This document shows positions 57,486-64,000 of a DNA stretch of 64,000 nucleotides, one piece after another. The stretch's first letter is position 1; each line of letters begins with the position of its first letter. Origin of the DNA: Companilactobacillus halodurans. GTDB taxonomy: Bacteria > Bacillota > Bacilli > Lactobacillales > Lactobacillaceae. The translations under genes were made by a program, and so were the position numbers. Under the pieces are notes generated by a model. The model was not told the origin of the DNA. It saw nothing but the letters and a program-made list of their open reading frames with translations, and did no database searches. The stretch lies in assembly GCF_009600985.1 (NCBI RefSeq), contig NZ_VDFP01000001.1, positions 124,001-188,000 on the forward strand, read 5' to 3'.

Positions 57486-57896
57486 TTATTCGTTTATGTC
57501 TGGTATGCTTCCATCGATTTCAAATTTTGGTGGTGTACAAAGAAAGATTTTTTCTCCAACACGCTTTATTTCGCCATTTAAAGCAAAAATACTACCAGTT
57601 AAAAAGTCTACGATTCTCTTTGATTGTTCATCATTGACATTAGCAAAATTAACAATCACTGCTTTATTATTCAAGAGTTGCTTGGCAATAACTTTTGCAT
57701 CTGAGTAGACCCTAGGCTGATAAATTGCAATTTTACTATTAGCTTTAGTTCGATCACTAGCTGTACTCATAGATACGACCTTTTCATTATTTGAATAATT
57801 TCCTTTAGGTTGTTTAGTATTATTTTCAACTTGAGGTTCATCTAAATCATCGTCATCATTAATACCAAAAAAGCTTCCTAATTTTTCAAATGCCAT
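57486..57896 (-). CDS. sepF: cell division protein SepF
   Basis: Bundles FtsZ filaments and tethers them to the membrane. The 136-residue protein starts with an amphipathic membrane-binding helix (MAFEKLGSFFG), an acidic/Asn-rich linker and the C-terminal SepF domain (NKAVIVNFANVND, DFLTGSIFAL). It follows ftsZ by 15 bp. The pyridoxal-phosphate-binding ylmE gene that precedes sepF in Bacillus is absent here. Confidence 0.95.
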   Translation of the reverse strand: MAFEKLGSFFGINDDDDLDEPQVENNTKQPKGNYSNNEKVVSMSTASDRTKANSKIAIYQPRVYSDAKVIAKQLLNNKAVIVNFANVNDEQSKRIVDFLTGSIFALNGEIKRVGEKIFLCTPPKFEIDGSIPDINE

Positions 57897-57911
57897 AAGA
57901 AAATCTCCCTT

Positions 57912-59147
57912 TTACTTTTTATTGCGACGTTTAAAGATTGGAGGAGTTGAATCGTCATCATCATCACTTAAATCGATAGTTTCTGGCTTTTGGAAAATTT
58001 CAAAATCGCCTTTTTCACCAGGAACGTTCTTTTGTTTAGAAGCATCACGGTTAATATCCCAATCTGCTAATGGGTCATCAGATGATTGTGGCTTTTGTGC
58101 TTTTGAATCATCTTTATCTGACTTTTTATTGTTATTTAACATTGCTCTTGGGTTGTTTAATGGACGCTTGAGAGGTTCTCTCTTCTTGTCTTCACTTTCA
58201 ACGCCTGTAGCAATAACTGTAACTTTAACTTGATCACCAAGTGTGTCATCGATTGAAGTACCAAAGATTATATTAACATCTGAAGTAGCTTGTTCGGAAA
58301 CAATTTGCGCTGCATCTTGAGCTTCAAACAATGACAAGTCTGGTCCACCAGTAATATTAAGCAATACTTGCTTAGCACCATCGATAGAAACTTCCAATAA
58401 TGGTGAAGAAATAGCTTTCTTAGTAGCTTCAGTAATTCTGTTCTCACCATTAGCTGTACCGATACCCATCAAAGCAGAGCCTTGATCTGACATAACTGTC
58501 TTAACATCGGCAAAGTCCAAGTTAACAAAACCAGGTGATGTGATAAGGTCAGAAATACTTTGAACGCCTTGACGTAAAACATCATCAGCAATACTGAATG
58601 CTTCACCCATTGGTGTCTTCTTATCAACAATTTCAAGCAATTTACTATTAGAAATAATAACTAAAGTATCAACATCTTTTTTAAGTTCAGTAATACCATC
58701 GGCAGCAAAGCGTGAACGTTTTGCACCTTCAAAAGCAAATGGACGTGTCACGACGCCAACTGTCAAAGCACCGCTTTCCTTTGCAATATTAGCAACGATA
58801 GGGGCAGCACCTGTACCAGTACCACCGCCCATTCCGGCAGTGACAAAAATCATATCAGCGCCTTCCAGAGCCTCTTTAATGGCTTCTTCACTTTCTTGAG
58901 CAGCTTTTTGTCCAACCTCAGGATTTGAACCGGCACCTAATCCACGTGTCAATTTAGGTCCTAATTGAATTTTTGTTTCAGCATTTGAGCTTTCCAAAGC
59001 TTGAACATCGGTATTAGCAGTAATGAATTGTACACCTTTGATTCCTGCTTCTACCATTCGGTTAACAGCATTGCCACCGGCGCCACCGACACCAATGACT
59101 TTGATAACCGCTCCTTTATTTTGGGTTGAGTCTAAAGTATATTCCAT
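57912..59147 (-). CDS. ftsZ: cell division protein FtsZ
   Basis: The tubulin-like GTPase that builds the Z ring. The 411-residue protein has the GTP-binding GGGTGTG motif (residues 107-113), the T7 loop region ([11 protein letters not shown]) and a variable acidic linker ending in the conserved C-terminal peptide TPPIFKRR, which binds FtsA and SepF. It follows ftsA by 43 bp. Confidence 0.98.
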   Translation of the reverse strand: MEYTLDSTQNKGAVIKVIGVGGAGGNAVNRMVEAGIKGVQFITANTDVQALESSNAETKIQLGPKLTRGLGAGSNPEVGQKAAQESEEAIKEALEGADMIFVTAGMGGGTGTGAAPIVANIAKESGALTVGVVTRPFAFEGAKRSRFAADGITELKKDVDTLVIISNSKLLEIVDKKTPMGEAFSIADDVLRQGVQSISDLITSPGFVNLDFADVKTVMSDQGSALMGIGTANGENRITEATKKAISSPLLEVSIDGAKQVLLNITGGPDLSLFEAQDAAQIVSEQATSDVNIIFGTSIDDTLGDQVKVTVIATGVESEDKKREPLKRPLNNPRAMLNNNKKSDKDDSKAQKPQSSDDPLADWDINRDASKQKNVPGEKGDFEIFQKPETIDLSDDDDDSTPPIFKRRNKK

Positions 59148-59190
59148 TAAGGAGTTCCTCCTGTTTAAAATCTAATTTATTTATTATTAA

Positions 59191-60534
59191 TTAATCAAAA
59201 AATCGACTCCAAAAATCTTTGAATTTCGAAATTTTCTTACCTTTTTCAGGTTCTTCAGTTTTTTGTGCGGGTTGATCAACCTGATCAGAAGCAGGTTGTT
59301 GCACTTGCTTTTCTTCAGGTTCTTTTGAAGCAACAGGTTGTTGCTGAGGATGTGAGTCAGCGCGGACGGTCGCACCGTTGACCACGTTATCAGCAATAAT
59401 ACCTATATCGTTTAATCTTGAAGCATAAGTTACCAATCCTAAACCTAATGAATACGATGGTGACCGCATTCCCATTTGGGTTGGAACATAACTTCTAACT
59501 TTAACATCAAAAATATCTCGAGCTAAATCTTCGATATTAGGCGTTGCCGCAACTCCACCAGTCAAAACAATTCCACCTGGCAAAGATAAGGCTCCTGCAT
59601 CTTCAAGCGGTGCTTGAAGTCTTGTGAAGATTTGATTCAAACGAGCCTCAATGATTTCGGATAAATATTCTTCTGAAATCATCGACGGTTCATTTTTACC
59701 AACTACTTCTACACTGATATTATCACTTGTTTCCGACTTAGCTGAAGATGCATTTCCATAATAAAGTTTCAATTGATTAGCATTATCGACCGTCGTATTT
59801 AAAACAACTGAAATATCATGCGTGAGATAGTCTCCACCTTCAAAATCAACTGTTGAAAGCTTCAAATTGTGATCATGAACTACAGAGGCCGTAGTCTGAC
59901 CTGCACCCATATCAATAATTACGGCACCAAATGAACTTTCGCCATCATTTAGAACTACTTGGCTCAATGCCATTGGAGATATAACTTTATGGATTATATT
60001 TAGACCGGCTTTTTGAATAGCCTTCTTAGTATTATGTACGATTGTCTTTGGAGCAGTGTAGATGATTCCTGACATTTCCAAACGTACACCGATCATTCCT
60101 CTAGGATCACGAATATTTGTGAATCCATCAACGGAAAATTGTTTAGGTATTAGAGAAACTACTTCTCTTTCACTAGGTAAGTTTTGAACCATGGCAGCCA
60201 ACATAACTTGTCTGACATCATTTTCGTTGATTTCTTTTGATTGTGAACCAACAGCTATCATACCTTGACATTTTTCAATCTGTAACATATTAGCCGATAT
60301 ACCGACTACAACATCATGAATTGAAATATTCGCTTGTGTTTCGGCCTTCTTGATGGCTCGCCTGATGGCATTAGATGCTTTATCTATATCTACTATAACG
60401 CCACGGCTTACTCCTTCTGAGCTCTCGCTTCCTACGCCAACGATACTTAAACGATCGTCAGACGATTCAGCAACCACTACTTTGATCGAATTCGTGCCAA
60501 TATCCAGACCTACAAAAAATTCAGAATTATCCAT
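59191..60534 (-). CDS. ftsA: cell division protein FtsA
   Basis: An actin-like ATPase that anchors FtsZ to the membrane. The 447-residue protein begins with GLDIGTNSIK (phosphate 1 motif) and contains VIIDMGAGQTT and LTGGVAATP. A Gln/Pro/Glu-rich linker of about 45 residues leads to a C-terminal amphipathic helix (KFKDFWSRFFD), the membrane anchor. It lies between divIB and ftsZ. Confidence 0.97.
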   Translation of the reverse strand: MDNSEFFVGLDIGTNSIKVVVAESSDDRLSIVGVGSESSEGVSRGVIVDIDKASNAIRRAIKKAETQANISIHDVVVGISANMLQIEKCQGMIAVGSQSKEINENDVRQVMLAAMVQNLPSEREVVSLIPKQFSVDGFTNIRDPRGMIGVRLEMSGIIYTAPKTIVHNTKKAIQKAGLNIIHKVISPMALSQVVLNDGESSFGAVIIDMGAGQTTASVVHDHNLKLSTVDFEGGDYLTHDISVVLNTTVDNANQLKLYYGNASSAKSETSDNISVEVVGKNEPSMISEEYLSEIIEARLNQIFTRLQAPLEDAGALSLPGGIVLTGGVAATPNIEDLARDIFDVKVRSYVPTQMGMRSPSYSLGLGLVTYASRLNDIGIIADNVVNGATVRADSHPQQQPVASKEPEEKQVQQPASDQVDQPAQKTEEPEKGKKISKFKDFWSRFFD

Positions 60535-60610
60535 TAATCGTGGCAGCCTCCCTTACCTAGAAAAAATCTATTCATTAAAAAATTTTAACACAAATATGAT
60601 TATAATAAAC

Positions 60611-61309
60611 CTATTTCTTATCATTAAATGGATAAGAGTAGGCTCCAATCTCTAAATCTATAACGCCCTTTTGCTTCATTTGAGCAGCCATTCCTGGATA
60701 ATATTTTAGTTTGGATTTAACCGTTCTCATATCTGCAACTACCTTATTTCCATCATTCATATCGATCTTAATTCGATAAGGATTTAATTTCGTAGGAGCG
60801 TTATAAATTTCAGAAATGTTTGTCTGAACATTATTCGGTAATTTTGAATAAATGTTCGACATTTTATTTAAACGTTTCCCAGAAAAATTACTATAAATTG
60901 GATAATTGCCGATTGGAGCATTCATTTTTTGGTTTATCACCTGACCATTTTTTATAATCCGATAATAACCGCCATTTTTAGCGATGAGACCTAATGTTGG
61001 GTGCTCTTTAACACTGATCGTCAAATCTCGTAGATTGCGAGTTTTAAAACTCAATGATTGGATGGATGGTAGTTTTTTTTCAGCAGTTTGTGAAATCGAC
61101 TTATGATGCAACAAAACGTTCAATAAAATCGAATTATCATCAACTTTAGTAGCATCGATAACCTGTTGAGCACCAAGATCATTAACGCCTTTAACGTTGA
61201 TGTTCCTAACTTTACTCAAGGATGAACCAAAATAAGCAATTAACACTATGATAAAAACTATCAAAAAAATTAAGCTATTTTTACTTACTTTAATCCTTCT
61301 TTTTTTCAA
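60611..61309 (-). CDS. divIB: cell division protein DivIB/FtsQ
   Basis: A bitopic divisome protein that regulates septal peptidoglycan synthesis. The 232-residue protein has a basic N-terminus, a membrane helix at about residues 12-30, a POTRA domain beginning NINVKGVNDLG (about 34-100), then a beta domain. It is shorter than B. subtilis DivIB. It follows murG by about 20 bp. Confidence 0.92.
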   Translation of the reverse strand: MKKRRIKVSKNSLIFLIVFIIVLIAYFGSSLSKVRNINVKGVNDLGAQQVIDATKVDDNSILLNVLLHHKSISQTAEKKLPSIQSLSFKTRNLRDLTISVKEHPTLGLIAKNGGYYRIIKNGQVINQKMNAPIGNYPIYSNFSGKRLNKMSNIYSKLPNNVQTNISEIYNAPTKLNPYRIKIDMNDGNKVVADMRTVKSKLKYYPGMAAQMKQKGVIDLEIGAYSYPFNDKK

Positions 61310-61329
61310 TGCCTTTAATCCTCATACAT

Positions 61330-62439
61330 TTACTTATTTACTAAACCAGTCAAAACTTTGATTAATCGATCGCTGGCATCAGCGACACCAATTTTTTTCG
61401 ATTCAGCAGACATTTTCTCTTGGAGCTCTTGATTATTCATAATATTATTTATTTCCATAAATAACGATTCTGAAGTCAATTGAGACTCGGTAATAATTTC
61501 AGCTGCACCAACTTTTGAAACTGACATAGCATTTTTAGTTTGGTGATCGTGGGTCACATAAGGACTAGGGATAAAGATTGCCGGGATTCCTAAAGCGGTA
61601 ATTTCTGCAATACTAGTTGCACCGCTACGTCCAACAATCAACTTAATGTCAGGTAAAATCTCTGGCATATTATCAATATATGGCAATACTGAAATATTTG
61701 CACTCTTTAAATATTTTTGATCAATCAATTTAACAACATTGTCATAGTGAACGCGACCCGTTACAAACAAAACTTGGTAATCTGCCTCAACAAATTTTTC
61801 CATTGTTTTGATTGTGGCTAGATTGATTGGCTTAGCTCCACGAGAACCGCCAAAAATCATAACTGTATCTTTATCTGGGTCCAAATCAAACTCTTTCAAA
61901 CGATCATTCTTTTTAATATTGACTACTTCTTGAGCTCGAGGATTACCAGTGAAAACAATTTTTCTTTTTTCACTGAATTGATCTGTTGCTTCAGTAAAAG
62001 CAATCGCAATCTTATCGACAAAATGCGCTAAGAATTTGTTAGTTATACCAGCGATAGTATTTTGTTCGTGGATTACCGTCGGAATATGCATTGCGTGTGC
62101 AGCATAGACGACCGCACTAGAAACATAACCGCCCGTACCAACTACAATATCAGGTTGAAACTCTTTGATGATTTTTTTGGACTTACGAATACTAGAAAGA
62201 AACATTTCAACTACTTTGACATTTTCCAAAGTTAGTTTTCGTTTGAAGCCACGGATTTCAATCGTCTTAAAGTCAATCCCTGCATTCTGCACTATTTTGC
62301 TTTCTAAGCCTTTTTCAGTTCCCACATAAAGAACATCATCAATTAGGTCTCGTTCCTTTAAACGCTTAATTAAGGCCATTGCGGGATAGATATGTCCACC
62401 GGTACCACCACCGGAAACAATTATGCGCATTTTTGTCAT
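61330..62439 (-). CDS. murG: UDP-GlcNAc:lipid I N-acetylglucosaminyltransferase MurG
   Basis: Forms lipid II on the cytoplasmic face of the membrane. The 369-residue GT-B protein has the N-terminal GGGTGGHIYPA motif, IHEQNTIAG, and the C-terminal GRSGATSIAE and nucleotide-binding region. It overlaps murD by four bases and precedes divIB. Confidence 0.97.
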   Translation of the reverse strand: MTKMRIIVSGGGTGGHIYPAMALIKRLKERDLIDDVLYVGTEKGLESKIVQNAGIDFKTIEIRGFKRKLTLENVKVVEMFLSSIRKSKKIIKEFQPDIVVGTGGYVSSAVVYAAHAMHIPTVIHEQNTIAGITNKFLAHFVDKIAIAFTEATDQFSEKRKIVFTGNPRAQEVVNIKKNDRLKEFDLDPDKDTVMIFGGSRGAKPINLATIKTMEKFVEADYQVLFVTGRVHYDNVVKLIDQKYLKSANISVLPYIDNMPEILPDIKLIVGRSGATSIAEITALGIPAIFIPSPYVTHDHQTKNAMSVSKVGAAEIITESQLTSESLFMEINNIMNNQELQEKMSAESKKIGVADASDRLIKVLTGLVNK

Positions 62440-63812
62440 TTGTTAACTTCTCCCTTTAAGGTTTCAACCTCTTCAATGAATTGATCGCCACGTTCTTCGA
62501 AGGTATGGAATTGGTCCCAGCTAGCAGCTGCAGGCGACAATAAGATAACATCTTCAGGGTCGCTTTGTTTATAAGCTTCAGGTACAGCCTCTGTTAGGTT
62601 ATCGACTTTCACAATATTCCCGACATCAGCTTTTTCAGCTGATTCAATAACTTTGTCAGCTGTTTGCCCATAAACGACCAAATTTTTAACTTTACCCTTT
62701 AACGATGGAATCAATTCATCAAAACCATTTCCACGATCCAAGCCACCGGCAATCAAAGTAATTGGAGTTTTGAATGCTGTTAGAGCAACAATCGTAGCTT
62801 CAACATTAGTGGCCTTAGAATCATTGTAGAATTTATGACCACCAAATGTGTCAACGTATTGGATTCGATGTTTAACGCCTCTAAATGATGACAAGACTTC
62901 AATGATATCTTCATCGCTTACATCATATAGCTTAGCTACAGAGATTGCTGCTAAAGCGTTTTGAACGTTATGTTCGCCGGGGATTTGAATATCTTTAGCG
63001 TCCATAACTTTCTTGTCGTTACAATACAAGACGCCATCTTTTACATAAGCACCCTTTTTTAATTCTTGGTTATCTGAGAAAGGAATGATTGTTGCGTTTG
63101 ATTGCTTAGCCAAATCACGCCATTCAGCCGTGTTCCAATTGACGATAAAATAATCATCAGCAGTTTGGTTCTTCGTAATATGCATTTTTGCTTTGATATA
63201 GTTAGCACGTGTCTTATGAAAATCTAAATGAGTAGAATAAATATTATTCAAAACTGCTACATGTGGATGAAGATCAATCGTTCCTTGAAGTTGAAAACTA
63301 GATAACTCAGTAACGACAACATCATCTTTAGTAGCTTTTCTAATAACGTCTGAAATAGGAATTCCAATATTTCCAGCATAATAAGAGTTTTTGAACTCAG
63401 GAGAATGCTTCAACATCAATTGAATTAAAGTTGTAACAGTTGTTTTACCATTTGTTCCGGTAACGCCAACCATCGTAGCATCAGAATAACTATAAGCTAT
63501 TTCTGGTTCAGTAATAACTGGAATGTTTAATTTCTCAGCTTGTTGAACCAAATCATTGGAATAAAAGATTCCAGGGTTCTTAACCAAATAATCATAAGAA
63601 TCATCGATGAGACTAGCATCATTGCTTCCCGTGATTACTTTAAAACCATCAGCAATCAATTCCTTAGCTTCAGTATTTTTTTCCAAAGGATTGGAGTCGA
63701 CGACAGTTACTGTTGATCCCATGTCCTTTAATAGCTTAGCTACTGCAAAACCACTTTTGGCTAAGCCTAAAACTAATATCTTTTTGTTTGAATATCTACT
63801 CTTTGTTTTCAT
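62436..63812 (-). CDS. murD: UDP-N-acetylmuramoyl-L-alanine:D-glutamate ligase
   Basis: Adds D-glutamate to UDP-MurNAc-L-Ala in the cytoplasm. The 458-residue Mur ligase has the P-loop GVTGTNGKTTVTTL (about residues 115-128), the metal-binding segment STHLDFH, and C-terminal NDSKATNVEAT. It follows mraY by 16 bp and overlaps murG. Confidence 0.97.
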   Translation of the reverse strand: MKTKSRYSNKKILVLGLAKSGFAVAKLLKDMGSTVTVVDSNPLEKNTEAKELIADGFKVITGSNDASLIDDSYDYLVKNPGIFYSNDLVQQAEKLNIPVITEPEIAYSYSDATMVGVTGTNGKTTVTTLIQLMLKHSPEFKNSYYAGNIGIPISDVIRKATKDDVVVTELSSFQLQGTIDLHPHVAVLNNIYSTHLDFHKTRANYIKAKMHITKNQTADDYFIVNWNTAEWRDLAKQSNATIIPFSDNQELKKGAYVKDGVLYCNDKKVMDAKDIQIPGEHNVQNALAAISVAKLYDVSDEDIIEVLSSFRGVKHRIQYVDTFGGHKFYNDSKATNVEATIVALTAFKTPITLIAGGLDRGNGFDELIPSLKGKVKNLVVYGQTADKVIESAEKADVGNIVKVDNLTEAVPEAYKQSDPEDVILLSPAAASWDQFHTFEERGDQFIEEVETLKGEVNK

Positions 63813-63828
63813 TGCCCTTAATTACTTC

Positions 63829-64000
63829 CTATACGAATAAAATTAAATAAATTGTTGAACAAATTAGACCAACAATCCAAAAGACGCCATCAATCTTCCA
63901 TTCAGTCCAGCCCATCATTTCAAAATGATGATGAATTGGCGTCATTTTGAAGATACGGCGGTGGAACACTTTGAACGAGAATACTTGTAACATAACGCTC
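63829..64000 (-). CDS. mraY: phospho-N-acetylmuramoyl-pentapeptide-transferase MraY, C-terminal part
   Basis: Forms lipid I from UDP-MurNAc-pentapeptide and undecaprenyl phosphate. Only about the last 56 codons are in the window; the start lies beyond the right edge. The visible part carries the MraY signature [12 protein letters not shown] and a final membrane helix ending LILFV. It is the usual neighbour upstream of murD in the dcw cluster. Confidence 0.95.
   Translation of the reverse strand, partial: SVMLQVFSFKVFHRRIFKMTPIHHHFEMMGWTEWKIDGVFWIVGLICSTIYLILFV

Overview
This window is chromosomal DNA from a low-GC Gram-positive bacterium of the order Lactobacillales. The gene content and order (pyr operon under PyrR-type attenuation, T-box tyrS, dcw cluster running into ylm genes, divIVA and ileS, iscS-DUF1831-mnmA, pdhABCD, a D-lactate-dehydrogenase-like enzyme, RNases J1 and J2) suggest Lactobacillaceae. 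My guess is a Companilactobacillus-like species, but the genus is inference. No rRNA, tRNA, insertion sequence, prophage, CRISPR array or restriction/defence locus was found. It is mostly housekeeping DNA, with an accessory stretch at about 1-6.5 kb.

Layout. 1-6.5 kb: an M20 dipeptidase (cut by the window edge) with a YfcC-type transporter, a possible EbsA-like membrane protein, an acyl-CoA thioesterase, three small unknown genes and an L-lactate permease gene broken by a one-base frameshift in an A7 run. 6.5-11.5 kb: pyrBCFED, transcribed leftward behind a promoter and two PyrR-type attenuators. 11.5-13.6 kb: tyrS with its T-box, and a divergent histidine phosphatase. 13.7-21.7 kb: engB, clpX, tig, tuf, a TPR gene with RNase J2, and rpsO. 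21.9-31.8 kb: rpsT, then holA/comEC/comEA, a Lon-PDZ protease with coaD, rsmD and ylbG, then ftsW and typA. 31.8-39 kb: an inositol-phosphatase-family gene with UPF0223, the pdhABCD operon and a D-2-hydroxyacid dehydrogenase. 39.2-42.9 kb (rightward): def, rpoY-rnjA and a diacylglycerol kinase family gene. 42.9-46.6 kb: recD2, a TPR gene and a phosphoglycerate-mutase-like gene. 46.8-52.5 kb: mnmA, DUF1831, cysteine desulfurase, mtnN, a small membrane protein, a Nudix hydrolase, an MFS exporter and a cold-shock-domain gene. 52.7-64 kb: ileS with a T-box, divIVA, ylmH, ylmG, sepF, ftsZ, ftsA, divIB, murG, murD and the 3' end of mraY.

How the genes work together. The pyr operon covers UMP synthesis from carbamoyl phosphate onward, but carAB and pyrR are not in the window. 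The pdh operon makes acetyl-CoA from pyruvate and carries a CcpA-type site over its promoter, while the nearby D-lactate-type dehydrogenase uses the same pyruvate pool. Cysteine desulfurase probably supplies sulfur to MnmA for tRNA 2-thiolation. The right end joins peptidoglycan precursor synthesis, divisome assembly and the DivIVA pole/septum machinery to isoleucyl-tRNA synthetase.

I found no clearly new multi-gene system. The points most worth a second look are the lctP frameshift, a class 2-type PyrD with a class 1-type cysteine at the catalytic base, the tyrS-to-pyr junction without an intervening terminator, an unusual ileS T-box bulge, and palindromic operators near yfcC and pdh.
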